DNA of 64,000 nucleotides from Perognathus longimembris pacificus (lineage: Eukaryota; Chordata; Mammalia; Rodentia; Heteromyidae). The position numbers and the translations under genes were made by a program. Positions within the stretch are counted from its first letter, which is position 1; each line of letters begins with the position of its first letter. The stretch spans positions 6,392,352 through 6,456,351 of the forward strand of contig NC_063173.1 in assembly GCF_023159225.1 (NCBI RefSeq), read 5' to 3'. The notes under the pieces are model-generated. The model was not told the DNA's origin. It was given only the letters and a program-made list of their open reading frames with translations, and ran no database searches. Of the stretch, positions 11,706-22,770 are shown one piece after another.

Positions 11706-11830
11706 TTTAAAAAAATTTTATCGACAAGGTGTTGTGCAAAGGGGGCACAGTTACATAATAAGGCAGTGAATACATTTCTTGCGATATCTTACACCCTCAT
11801 TTTTCTTTCCCTTCCAATTCATCTCTAACC
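11706..11830 (-). mobile_element. L1 3' end (short)
   Basis: 'attttatcgacaaggtgttg', 'gggggcacagttacataat' and 'aaggcagtgaatacatttctt' match the 3'UTR ends of the longer L1 copies at 38.1, 33.0 and 54.9 kb. It is severely 5'-truncated. Confidence 0.75.
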
Positions 11831-12600
11831 TCACAGATGTCCATTTGCTTTCACAATGGAAGTTTGTTGTAAGTTCTCCCTGGAGCCTTTTTGGCCCTTT
11901 GAAAAGGCCCTTCTTGAGAAAGATGGAGAAACACCAGGAGATGTCAAGCTCTAATTAGAGGAACCGTGCTCAGTCCTTTGAAGGAGCAAGCACAGCATCA
12001 GAACAGCAGTTACTTCAACGGATTTCTGAGTGCGTTTTGGAAGAGTCCTTTCTGTTTGCAGAGGATAGTTTCACAGAAGAAGAGAAATCTTCTTGTTAGA
12101 AATTCGACACCATTGGAGAGAACAAGAGAGAGAGCTCTCAGGAGGAGATAAGTGGCACACGGAGGAAGCAATCTGACAAGTGGAGAAACATGTCTACTGA
12201 AGGAAGGAACGACAGAATTCTAGTTTACTCCACATTTTTCATATCAGCAAAAGCAGGGCTTTGACAATGGAGCAATCTGGAAACCAGCCTGAAGTCAGCC
12301 ACTAAGCCCTGATAGAAGTAGATACATTGACAGCACACACAAGAAAACGCGAGTGGCAGGTTAGCTGGATGATGTGGACGATGGCTGGACAGGAGCCAGA
12401 GGCGAGTTGCGTTCAGGCTGCGTGACCGACCCCTCCTCGCTAGCGGCTCTTTGAACCAGAAACATCCATAACTCTAAGCAGCAAAGGGAAGCCGGGATTT
12501 TGCTTTTATCCATTCTACAGTCCCAACGTCCACGATGATAGCAACTGTTTGGAACTGTTGCGTATATTTTACTCGGTCTCCATCTGCTCTCTATTCTTGC
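11831..12600. other. Unique non-coding DNA
   Basis: Nothing recognisable is seen. Confidence 0.4.
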
Positions 12601-12604
12601 CTGG

Positions 12605-12800
12605 GTCTCAGTATTCCTTAAGGTTTTCTTCCTTATCCAAAATACTTTGCTCAGTGCTGAAGATAAAGGGTGAGCAAAACAGCATCCTTGTTCTACCAAA
12701 TGTATGAGTCTAGCTGGTGAGACAGAACCGCAAGCAAATCCATTCTATTTAGAGTTCGTTAAGTGTGACAGTGGAAGCTGGAGCACACTGTGGAGGTATG
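12605..12800. mobile_element. Ancient mammalian interspersed repeat
   Basis: 'tgctcagtgctgaagataaa', 'ggtgagcaaaacagcatcc' and 'tgagtctagctggtgagac' repeat the pattern seen at 8.8 kb. The family is not assigned. Confidence 0.35.
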
Positions 12801-12904
12801 GGAGGCTGGCCCCCACTGGGTGTGGGATGATCCCAAACTGCTTCTGCATTCAGTACCAGGACTTCTTCGCCAAACAGAGGAAGGAAAATGCTCTGTAAGC
12901 CAGG

Positions 12905-12986
12905 CACTGGGTGAACACATATTTTCCAACTGCAGACCTCATGATTGCTAGGCAATCATTTTATCATTGAGACACATCTCCAGTCT
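12905..12986 (-). mobile_element. ID-like tRNA-derived fragment
   Basis: 'gattgctaggcaatcatttt' and 'catctccagtct' resemble the reverse of the ID anticodon and 5' regions. The copy is old and partial. Confidence 0.4.
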
Positions 12987-12996
12987 CTTTCACTCT

Positions 12997-12997
<1 letters not shown>

Positions 12998-13063
<66 letters not shown>

Positions 13064-13277
13064 GTAACTCGGGCTTGAACTCTGGACCTGGGTGCTTACC
13101 TTTTTTGCTCAAGCTAGCGCTCTACTACTGAGTTGCAGCTCGACTCCCAGCATTTTGGTGGTTAATTGGAATTAAAAGTCTCTCTGACTTTTCTGCCTGC
13201 ACTGGCTTTGAACCACAATCCTTAGAGCTCAGCGGAGAAGCTAGGATTACCGGCATGAGTCACTGGTGCCCAGCACC
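12998..13277 (-). mobile_element. B1-Geo SINE with long (TG)n
   Basis: A 63-bp (TG)n (12998-13060) is the complement of the element's (CA)n tail. It is followed by Geo ('cgggcttgaactctggacc', 'ctctactactgagttgc') and B1 ('ccttagagctcagc', 'gattaccggcatgagtcac'). Confidence 0.85.
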
Positions 13278-13284
13278 TGCTCTG

Positions 13285-13622
13285 GTTCTTTTTGAGATAG
13301 GGTCTTACTTCCTGGGTATATAACCTGGACAATGATCTGCCTATTTTAGGCTTTCGATTGTAACTGGGATGACAGATCTGAGCCACCACACCCAGCTTTT
13401 CCCACTGAGATGGGCATCTTGTGGACGTTTACGCCTGGGCTGGCCTGGAATTTCAGTCTTCTCAATCTCAGCCTTCCACCTACCTAGCATGACAGGTGCG
13501 CTCCCCTGGGCTCAGTTATTCCTTGAGATGCCGGTCTCTTGTGTATTCCAGGCTCCCTCAGGCCTCCCTACCTCAGCCTCTTGAGTAGTTAGGATTACAG
13601 GTGTGAGGCATTCAGCTCTGGG
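13285..13622 (-). mobile_element. Three old B1 monomers in a row
   Basis: Three minus-strand B1-like units follow directly on the B1-Geo. They lie at about 13285-13400 ('gatgacagatctgagccacc'), 13405-13505 ('tctcagccttccacc', 'gcatgacaggtgcg') and 13515-13622 ('cctcagcctcttgagtag', 'gattacaggtgtgaggc'). Each is diverged. Confidence 0.65.
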
Positions 13623-14645
13623 TGATAACCTTTTAAAGTTAAAATTGCATCTGGTTTTAGGAACTTCTCATTACCTTTGACTTTCTTTACAAGGAACATC
13701 TGATGATAGTTGCTAGGACATATTAATCTTCGAGGTGTGCATCATGGCATCCATTAGGCCAGTGTCTTTCCTGTCTTAAATCAAAGGTCAGAAATGATGG
13801 ATAAAGACACCTGCAAATAGGCTTCGGTTGCTGGGTTTTAGGCATCACAGCAACTAGCAGTAGAGTCATTAAGTAAGATGAATGACTGTTTCCATCAAAT
13901 TTATCAAAAAGAAAGCAGCATTTGGGTTAAAGAAATACTCTGCAGACTGGTAACTTAGGGTGGTAGGGAGTTGGATTTCCTGTGTTACAGATTGGTGAGT
14001 CTCCTGAGGGAAAGAATCTAGCCTGTTGCAAAGTTAATCAGGGCAGATTATCTTCAGGCAAACAGGCCTTAGTGTGGAAGCAAGAGCCTTAATGCTTACG
14101 ACAAATTGAGATCACTTCTGGCAGGAAGGAATTTCCTCATGAGAACTCTTTTCAATTTCATTTAATCAGAGAATATGGAGTTACTGACTCCAAGGATATG
14201 TAAAAGGATGTAGAATCTGTAACCTAGGTGCAGAAATACATATTTGAGTACATTAATTAATTTACTTAATCTACAGCTATCTGAGTTTTTGTAATTTCCT
14301 GGCCAAGTCACACACGATCTCTCCAAACTGGCTGTTACTCAGAGGCCACGGTTCATGACTCCCACTGGACGTAGCATATGTTTCTATGCTGTTCTCTTTT
14401 CTACCTATCGACTTTTATTTTCAAATCAAAATTATATCGAATAAATCTTTAGAGTGGCTTTATATAATTCTGGAAATGTGGATCTGATGATAAAATAACC
14501 GCCACAAGCTTTTTAATGTTCATTTTATTATTTCCTGTTTCAGCCATTTTTGACATGAAAATACAAGTTATATCTTTTTTTTTTTCTTTTCCCCAGGCAA
14601 AGTTGCCCTAGCCTGCTTTTCTATTGATGGCATGGACCTTAAGAG
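13623..14645. other. Unique DNA, possible conserved blocks
   Basis: No repeat is recognised. Blocks near 14020-14185 and 14400-14590 are AT-rich, low in CpG and free of repeats, in the style of conserved non-coding DNA. This is a visual judgement only. Confidence 0.3.
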
Positions 14646-14649
14646 GAGG

Positions 14650-14830
14650 AAATAAGGAAAGAAACTAACAGTTATTGGCCGCCCTCCACTTATTACCACA
14701 TTGACTAGGAGACCCGTGATAATAAGAACTATTATTTTACAAGTTAAAAAAATGAAGTTGACAGACATCACGTCATCTGAGTATGGTCAGCTAAGTGGCA
14801 GAAGAGGAGCTGACCACAAGTCTGTGTATC
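14650..14830 (-). mobile_element. MIR SINE
   Basis: 'aataagaactattattttac', 'aagttaaaaaaatgaagttgac' and 'ggtcagctaagtggcagaag' are the reversed MIR blocks (tattatcccatttta, gaggaaactgaggc, cagctagtaagtggcagag). Confidence 0.65.
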
Positions 14831-16390
14831 TTTTGTGTCTGCACCTGTCACTGTATCTCCGCCTCAGTAGGACATCATTCCTCTCAGAGAGTAGGGTCAC
14901 ATCCTTAGCTTTCAGGGGATGAATGATTAAACTCTTACTTCCATATAAACATCTATTTGTTCAGAAAAGATGAATTATCTACCTACTGCCTGCAGAAGAC
15001 CTATGCCAGAGTGTGTGTGTGTGCGTGTGTGTGCACACGCGTGTGCTCAGGATAAGGCATGCTGTAAAGGTGCAGAAGGGGTTGATGGTGAAGGAGGAGT
15101 CGCATGAATCCCCATCACAGCTAATATGTTTCCGTGGAAGAGGTGGCACTCATTGAAAGCCTTGAGGACTCCAACTTTGGATGATGAGGCTGACAATTGG
15201 GAGCATTAGCACCAGGGAAACAGAAGGACCAAAGGCATGGAGATACAGAAAGAATGCTTGGGTTTGGGAATGTATGCACCATGTGGAGCCCCTGGAGTCT
15301 ATCACAAGTCTGCCGGATGTGTCGGGGGGGGGGGGGGGACGCTAACAGCAGCACTTCAGCCCTTTTTGCATGGCATTGAGAAAAATGATAGCGTGCTAGT
15401 ACTTTAGATGGAGTACTAACAGAGAAACCAAACAAGGGGTTAGAAACCAAAAAAAGCTGTCCTTATCTGCAGGCTCGGAGTAGAGACAGGCTGAAGTTAT
15501 TAGAGTAGAGTTGATCACGAAGCCACCTTTGGCCTTCTATGGTGTCTGGGGAATCATCTCCATGTGAACACTGCCATGACTTTAAAAGACTACTCTTCCC
15601 ATATTTGTTTTGAACCTAGACATATTCATAAGACCATGGCCTGATATTATATGTAATCATTGTAAACGGGACTTGTAGGCAGTCTCTTCAACAGGAAGAG
15701 GCCGTAGTTTTCTTGGTTCTAAGCATGGACATGACTCAACTTGTAACTAGTCAGTCAGGCCAATAATCAAACTATATAGTCTTCTGGCTCCAAATCCTTC
15801 CCGCTGTCTTCCAAAGCAACTGACCACGATGTGAGGGGATTGTCCACGGAGCGTGGGCTACAGCTCCTGCTGCGTTTGCTCCCACGGAGCTGTTGGGGTT
15901 TACCAGTGGGGCTCAGGGAGCAATGTTTATGTCTATGCACATGAGAATTGTTAGATGGTGGAAATACTAGTAGAGACATGATATTCAGTTTACTGGTACT
16001 CCATGAAAGGCGACTGAACTAGGGACCCAAGGCTTTAATTGGCAACGATTATTAAAGCTTTTGTTTGATTCATGGGATGAACATTTAAAGGACAGGGGAA
16101 AGGATGAGATTTAGTTCATTGTAATTATTGTGCCAACAGAATTATTTTATATCGTTTCTTTGCAAAAGCGTCCATGTCCAACCTGTGTTTTCAGTACATT
16201 GAATGAATGTGTAACTACAGAAAATGAGACAATTGGTTTAAATGGGTTTTCCCTTTTCTTCAAAAATACTTTAATGCTAATTAGAAATCAAGGATAAACT
16301 AGTTTGAAGTTAGTCTGGTAAAGAAAAATTCATGAGACTCCCATCTCGACAAATGCTGGTTTCAGGGGTATATTGCTGCTATTCAGAGAC
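14831..16390. other. Unique DNA with small simple repeats
   Basis: It contains an alternating purine-pyrimidine run at 15012-15046, a G-run at 15325-15339 and, near 15110-15270, a segment like the ancient repeat at 8.8 kb. No gene is seen. Confidence 0.4.
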
Positions 16391-16394
16391 ACAG

Positions 16395-16582
16395 AAAACA
16401 CAAACAAGCAGGCTGAGGTCCAGGCTGGTACGGGGGGGAGAGAGAGAGTCCCCATCTCAAAAACCACTGATGCGAGTGAGGGAAGGGGTGACACTGTCCA
16501 TAAAGACATGTACTCATTACCTGATTGACGTAACGGCAACCCCTCTGTACATCACCTTTACACTAACAATTAAAGACATAAC
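16395..16582 (+). mobile_element. L1 3' end
   Basis: 'gtgagggaaggggtgacact', 'catgtactcattacctgat' and 'cccctctgtacatcaccttt' are the plus-strand L1 3'UTR end, also seen at 27.2, 59.1 and 62.4 kb. Confidence 0.75.
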
Positions 16583-16587
16583 TAATG

Positions 16588-16866
16588 CCAGCCTGGTGCC
16601 AGTGGCTTGTCCTTGTAATCCTAGCTACTCAGGAGGCTGAAATATGAAAATCACAGTTTGATGCCAGCTTATTCAGGAAAGCAATGAGACTCTTATCTCC
16701 AATTACCCAGCAAAAAATCCAGAAGTGGAGCTGTGGGTTACTTGGTAGAGCACTAGCCAGCCTTGGGTCAGTGCCCAGGCCTTGAGTTCAAGCCCCAGGG
16801 CTAGTGTGCATACACACACACACACACACACACGTGCATGCACACACACACAGGCACACACACACT
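16588..16866 (+). mobile_element. B1-Geo SINE with (CA)n tail
   Basis: The B1 half is 'gcctggtgccagtggcttg' with 'gtaatcctagctactcagg'. The Geo half is 'gtggagctgtgggttacttg' to 'gagttcaagccccaggg'. The tail is (CA)n at 16811-16866 with CATG interruptions. Confidence 0.9.
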
Positions 16867-16935
16867 TTCTTCTCCTATCTCTCTCATATCCATCGACAGA
16901 CACACATCTATACAACAACAAACAAACAACAAGGG

Positions 16936-17012
16936 GCAGGCTTGCAGAGTGGCTCAAGTAGTAGATCACTGATGTAGCAAGCACGAGGCCTTCGGTTCAA
17001 ATCCTTGTACTT
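16936..17012 (+). mobile_element. Single ID-like (tRNA-derived) element
   Basis: The A box is 'gtggctcaagtagtag' and the B box 'ggttcaaatcc', about 45 bp apart as in a tRNA. An A-rich end follows. It is not a functional tRNA: acceptor-stem pairing and a clean 3' end are absent. Confidence 0.6.
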
Positions 17013-18045
17013 AAAAGAAACGAAAGAAAAGAAAATCATGGATAAAGCACCATGTACCCAAACACTGTAGAAATACAGACTTCTTCACACTTCTCAAGTA
17101 TTTTACTAGTCCACTGTGTCTTTCCACCCGGGAAGCTAATAGTAATGGATTTTTCTAATCCTGTTAAGTTTAACTTTGAAACGTCTGTTCTTTGGTCATT
17201 ATTGAAGCTGTGAAAGGTTTTGTCATCAACTCCAGTGTGAGGAATAAAGGAAATTGTTGGGCAAATTCTTGTCCTGGAATATTGTTGATAGTTAAATTAT
17301 CTTATTAATCTCATCTTATTTTGAATTTTTGTTTCCATGTTAGGATAGTGCATTTGACTGTCTTCATAGTACTCGGGTTCCTGAACTTCTGTTTGAGAGA
17401 AGGCTATCAGCCACATGACTCACTCACTGTTTGCATTTAGTTTACCAAATAACAGGTAATTGGTTTGTTGGCCAGAATTCTTTGATTGCTCACCATAGTC
17501 CCATGCCAGCATATTCTTGGAGATTAGAAACTTTTCATATGTTTTGAGGTTTTTCTATGATAAAATCATTTGCAGATTTGTCCAGGGATAGTAAATTTCA
17601 CCTGTATGAATGTCTTGGGCTACCACAGACAGGACTAGGGGAGAAAACACTGGGGTGGAGTTTCAGAAGCTCTCCATCTGCCTCCCCCATGGCTCTGGCC
17701 AGGTACTCCCGCCCTCGTCCTCACTCCGTGGGGACGTGACAACTCCACCACCTCAGCTCCCCTTCCTTTAGAATGGACCCAAATCCTACAGAAGAGACTC
17801 TGCTGCTTTGGGAAGAAGCACGCCAGGAAGGAAGGGGAGAAGCATCTTCATGCTGGGCTTCTGCACCTCACTCTGGGATCGGATCTCCCACATATAAGGG
17901 ACATTTAAAAAAAAAAGAGATGAGTGAATGCCTGTTTTTATTGATTACTAGTGGACATCGACTTGTTTTGAGAAGAATGGTTGCTTTTCAAAAAGGACTA
18001 ACCCAAATAGCTCGTGTCTTATCATGCCTCCTCCTCCTCTTCATC
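17013..18045. other. Unique non-coding DNA
   Basis: No gene or repeat is recognised. The reading frame entering the CAC array from 17773 has no recognisable domain before the array. Confidence 0.4.
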
Positions 18046-18049
18046 ATGG

Positions 18050-18782
18050 CTGCCACCGCCACCACCCACCACCACCACCACTGCCATGGTCACCACCATC
18101 ACCCACCGCCACGGCCACCGCCACCACCCACTACCAGCACCCACCGCCACCCACCACCCACCACCCACCACCACCATCACCACCATCATTACCACCACCA
18201 TCACCACCATCATCACCATCACCACCACCACCACCACCACCACCACCACCACCACCACCACCATCACCACCACCATCACCATCACCACCCACCACCACCA
18301 TCACCACCATCATTACCACCACCATCACCACCATCATCACCATCACCACCACCACCACCACCACCACCACCACCATCACCACCACCATCACCACCCACCA
18401 CCACCATCACCACCACCACCCACCATCACCACCCACCACCACCATCATCACCACCACCACCACCACCACCACCACCATCACCACCACCATCATCACCACC
18501 ACCCACCATCACCACCCACTACCACCACCACCACCACCATCACCACCACCATCACCATCACCACCCACCACCACCATCACCACCATCACCACCACCACCC
18601 ACCATCACCACCCACCGCCACTGCCACCACCCACCATCACCCACCATCACCCACCACCCCCACCACCACCATACCACCCACCACCATCACCATCATTACC
18701 ACCACCACCACCACCATCACCAACACCATCACCACCATCACCACCATCACCAACACCACCCACCCCCACCACCATCACCACC
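18050..18782. repeat. (CAC/CAT)n compound array
   Basis: About 730 bp built from CAC and CAT triplets with occasional CCCAC shifts. The plus strand has no G at all between about 18147 and 18616. A marker 'catcattaccaccacc' recurs at 18184 and 18308, showing an internal duplication of 124 bp, which is not a multiple of three. All three forward frames stay open (His, Pro or Thr rich), so the open frames do not show coding. The minus strand is (GGT/GAT)n and could form two-layer G-quadruplexes. Confidence 0.95.
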
Positions 18783-18789
18783 GTCATTA

Positions 18790-19114
18790 TCATGCTAACT
18801 AAGACAGAAAGGTAAGAACAAACCCAAGAACAATTTTCCTTCTCCTGCACTGATTGAATCAAGAAGGACTTGTAAATACCTCCTAGTCACAGTCTACAAG
18901 GAAACTCATTGTACATCTCCACTGCACTTTTGCATACTCTATCATAAGTAATTTATATAACCATCCTATAATTGTGCAGTTAATCATCTGTTTCTCCCAG
19001 CGCACTGTAATCTCCTTGAAGGTAGGCACCCATCTTGGTTACTCAGTATCACCCCTGAGGAGCGTAGCTCCGGACACAGACTCCTCACTACAGGATAATT
19101 ACACTACTTTGCAC
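18790..19114. other. Unique non-coding DNA
   Basis: Nothing recognisable is seen. Confidence 0.4.
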
Positions 19115-19260
19115 TGCCATTTTAAAAATAATAAATATGTATAAATACTTATGAATATATCCATATACTTGTATATATAAGTATATATATTTAATTAATG
19201 AAATATTTAATTAATTAAATATTAATGAACTTATTTATTAAAATAGATGTTTATAAAATG
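19115..19260. repeat. AT-rich block with perfect palindrome
   Basis: Nearly pure A/T. Positions 19202-19223 form a perfect 22-bp palindrome centred on TTAATTAA, inside a larger imperfect one that includes the TTAATGAA / ATTAATGAA arms. Confidence 0.9.
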
Positions 19261-20880
19261 ACATGACACTCCCCCCCCCCTCTCTCTCATATCAAGTGCC
19301 TTTTCTCAAGCTAGAATTTCATTAGGAAAAGAGCACACAAGAAAAGTGTGGCCTGAAATTTACCTCTCAAGGATTATATAATAGCCGAAGGATAATTGCC
19401 TTGCTGTGCAAATGCTTAGCGTGCTCCAGCGAATTCTAGAACTCATCTCCAGAATGCCTTCTTTCTACCTACGTAACTTGTGTGACTTTTCCTCCCTCCT
19501 CTCAATTTCATTCCCTTTCCCCTGCCCTCTGTATTCCTAACTCATCTCCTTAGGACGAAAGACCACATGGTGGGATTGAAAGAACCAAACAGACCACACT
19601 TGAATTCTAGCTCTACCTATATTTGACCGTACACCAATACATACCTACTTAAATAACATGCTCAACATGGGAGCTAGGTCAAAAATGTTATAGGACTAGT
19701 TTCCCTAATCGTAGTATGCACATTAGAACAATGTGCCTAGCTAGGGTGAGAGTGAAGGGCAGAGGACCTGATACACATGTGGACGCACATGCACGCAGAC
19801 ATGTAGACGCATGGACACACGTGCACCCCCCCCACATGCACGCACACCCCCCATACCTTTTCCTTTTCTCTGCTATGCTAAGAACATGCTTTCGTTTAAA
19901 TGCTTCGTCGTAACTTGAAAACATCTCACAGTAGGTGTTTTCATCTTCTCCTATCTATAGTGAAGCTTACAAGCGGTATAATTAATATGTGCATTTCTGA
20001 ATACAGTGCCTAAGCCCTAGTAAGTATATTATCCTCACTACGAAGTCAATAGACACGAGTGCTGGATGGAGCCTGCGGCAGCTAGCTACTCTCTCCTGAC
20101 TCCGTCTCAAGAGCTAGGGAGTTTTGCCCGGGAACAGCCACTGCCATTGAAAACTCTCACCTCCTTGAAATGGAAAGAGACACACAAGCAGGAAGAGGGG
20201 TCGAATTCTCCTGCGCTTGGTGATTCACTGTGAGACGTGAGTGAGCAGATGTGATAAGATGGCGTGTCCCACAAGGGTGAGTCACGTCTAAATGAGTGGA
20301 CTGTTGTCTTGCCCTCTTCAAGTCCTTGGTTTTCTTGGCAGTGGCCTCAGGGACTCAGGGTTAATGTTTTCCCCCCTCAAGTCCTTTTTAAGTCTGTGTT
20401 CTGCATAAGCAGCGACAACAGAGAAAAAGGACGGTTGGAGAAAGAGTTGGGAGAGTGGAACACTACTTTTGACTCCATCATTTCTTAATGTGACAGTTTG
20501 GGCCTTTTTGTGTTTTGGTTGTTAATTTATCCACAGAACATTCTTTACCTTCTGTATGCTACATTTTCACTGTTGTGGGTACTGGGAGGTGGGCAGAGAA
20601 AGAGATGAGCAAGGAAAGTCGAGTGAGGAAGAATAGAAAAGTAAATTAATCATGAGAATTGAGCAACTATTACTAAGCCCAAGTTATGACAGAGTACTTG
20701 GCCCCAAAGGCAGAGTGCTAAGGATACTTCCTCTGTGACTCAGAGCACCATGGGCCTAAACGGAGGATCATAACAAGCACTGCGAGCGGGCGTCATGGCA
20801 GAGTCCCAGTCAGTTGACTAAGCGGGAAACGGCAAGAAAGTCAGTGCACCCGATAGGCAGTGGAGTCGAGAGGCAAGGAT
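19261..20880. other. Unique DNA with small simple repeats
   Basis: A C-run (19271-19280) and an imperfect CA/CATGCACGCA stretch (19780-19850) are present. No gene is seen. Confidence 0.4.
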
Positions 20881-20884
20881 GGGA

Positions 20885-20928
20885 GAGAACTTATGAAGAC
20901 TGGATTAGACGGGTGCGTGCGTGCGTGC

Positions 20929-20964
<36 letters not shown>

Positions 20965-21054
20965 CAAGTTTAGCATACAGATTAGCATCTTCAAAGGTCA
21001 GTGCTGTGATGTCCAAAGAGGCATGGCTTAGAGAGAATTAACAAAGATTGCATC

Positions 21055-21112
<58 letters not shown>

Positions 21113-21290
21113 CTGCTACAGATAACAGAGAACAATCTGTATGTGTGAGGACATATGTACATATCGGGTTTAGCATATGGGTTAGTGATTTCAAAGGTCA
21201 TTCTGTGCTGTGATTAGTTTGATTGGTGGCAGAGATCAAAAGCGCAAGATGTGACCGGAGGAAACTAATGTTGAGTCTGAATGAAGGTAG
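20885..21290. repeat. Degraded tandem duplication with microsatellites
   Basis: A segment at 20963-21010 ('gtttagcata', 'ttcaaaggtca', 'gtgctgtgat') recurs at 21162-21216 with the same order of blocks, about 200 bp apart. Each copy is preceded by GT-rich DNA: (GCGT)n(GT)n at 20912-20962 for the first. A (GA)n of about 54 bp (21055-21108) lies between the copies. Confidence 0.7.
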
Positions 21291-21675
21291 TATTGCGGAG
21301 CGTGGAGATGGAGAGGTGCACAAGAAACAGAACCGACAGGAATTCAATGAATTATTGAATGGGGACAGAAAAGGAAAGGGAGACGTCAGGGTGGGTTTTC
21401 GGATTAGGCTTGGGAATGGATGGAAAGTGGGGCCGTTTGTTCAGATGAGGAGATACACAGAGACTTGCAAAGGGTGAGCATGAGATCTCTGGGGGGAGGG
21501 GGGTGGTGTGCAAATAAAATGTCCGGTGAGAGGAGACTGGAGATAGGGAGAGAGATGTGAATTGGAGCTGACAAATTAGGCAAAGTGGAAGTAGTGACAG
21601 TCCTTCAGCAAGTAAGCTTGCCTTGGGGAATAAAGAAAATAAAAAAGCTAAAGACAAAGCCCAATAGGAAATGGG
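21291..21675. other. Unique non-coding DNA
   Basis: Purine-rich, with no recognised gene or family. Confidence 0.35.
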
Positions 21676-21677
21676 GG

Positions 21678-21945
21678 TTAGTGGCTCTCCCCTTATGAAC
21701 ACAAACTATCCAGGAAGCTGAGATCTGAGGACCCCAGTTCAAATTCAGGCTGTGTAGACACATCTGAGGGACTCTAAGATCCAATTAATAATAATAAAAA
21801 AGAACAGAAACAACAACAACAACAACAAAAACAACTGGAAGTGTGGCTCAAATGGTAGAATACCATCCATGAGTGAAAAAGCTGAGCAAGAGCACAGGAT
21901 CCTGCATTTAATTCCCAGGATCTCCCCTGCCAGGAAATGAAAACG
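21678..21945 (+). mobile_element. B1-Geo SINE with expanded linker
   Basis: The B1 half ends near 21785. The linker contains (AAT)n and (AAC)n runs at about 21787-21835. The Geo half follows ('gtgtggctcaaatggtagaa' to 'tttaattcccagg'). The linker simple repeat separates the halves and lengthens the element. Confidence 0.75.
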
Positions 21946-22092
21946 CTACAATGTACCCATGTGAAATCAGACTATGGGCATGGGGAGAGAATGATGGAAG
22001 AGATGACTTGACAGAGAGGTATAAGGTATACTCCTAATCAGACATGTTGAGTTGAAGCTCCTTTGTACAGCTCCTTAAACATAATAAATCCA
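21946..22092 (+). mobile_element. L1 3' end, second type
   Basis: 'gagaatgatggaagagatga', 'gttgagttgaagctcctttg' and 'acataataaatcc' match 54.20-54.30 and 62.52-62.65 kb. These three copies share an end different from the main L1 tails here. Confidence 0.55.
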
Positions 22093-22765
22093 AGTGGAGG
22101 AGTGAATCTAGTGAGGTAACACACGCACTTTCTACGCTGCACATGACTATTCAGCGATAAAGGAGTGATATACTTGTTATTACTATGACAATGTTGTGCG
22201 TTGTTAAGACTACTCAGCCAATTATTGTTTCATTAAAATACCTTTTAAAATGTTTTAAGTCTGTTTTTTAATTGTATTTTTCTGAGACATGTCTATAGGT
22301 AAATAATGAGGAAAAGAGGTAAGGGAAACAATGCGTGGATTAAGAGACACATGAGTGACTGTCTATAATTAAATTGATATTTGTTGGTTTTGTCTTATTA
22401 CAATGAATTTCTTCTGGGATGCAGTTATTTTATTTAAGTAATTTTGCCAAAAATATTTATTACACCAAGACTCCATGTGAAAGGTCGCAGAAAATATATT
22501 AAGAGGACTGAATACGGCCCCAATACTTTGCGTACATGTATGAAAATGGGCCAATGAAGCTTGAGTTTGTTCCAGGAGATGAGAGGAGGAAGAGCGATGG
22601 TGGGGTGACTCAGATGGAGGTGTACTGTATGCATGTGTGGACATATTAAAATAAAACCTGACTATTTTCCTTACTCCTTTATGGGAACTTGGCCTTGTCA
22701 GCTCTGCTTGCAATAAACTCTTTTGCTCTAAAACAAACAAACACAAATCCCCAAAACACAAATAA
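22093..22765. other. Unique DNA, possible old L1 tail
   Basis: Around 22530-22665 the text 'gtactgtatgcatgtgtgg' and 'acatattaaaataaaacctg' is typical of rodent retroposon tails. 'tgcaataaactcttttgctct' (about 22709-22729) looks like an LTR or polyadenylation end. Neither is certain. Confidence 0.3.
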
Positions 22766-22770
22766 ACCCA

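Noticed and set aside
16936..17012. A tRNA gene
   Set aside because: The A and B boxes are present, but the acceptor stem does not pair and an A-rich retroposon end follows. The IDL elements were rejected as tRNA genes for the same reason.
18050..18782. A CRISPR array or centromeric satellite
   Set aside because: The units are triplets without unique spacers, the host is a mammal, and the array is under 1 kb.
17773..18802. Long His/Pro/Thr-rich reading frames of 260-340 codons
   Set aside because: All three frames stay open because the DNA is (CAC/CAT)n. The array has no stop codons by composition, and no domain or splice context supports a gene.
22700..22735. An endogenous retrovirus LTR
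   Set aside because: Only a 'caataaactcttttgctct' end-like motif is seen. No paired LTR, primer-binding site or internal coding sequence supports it.
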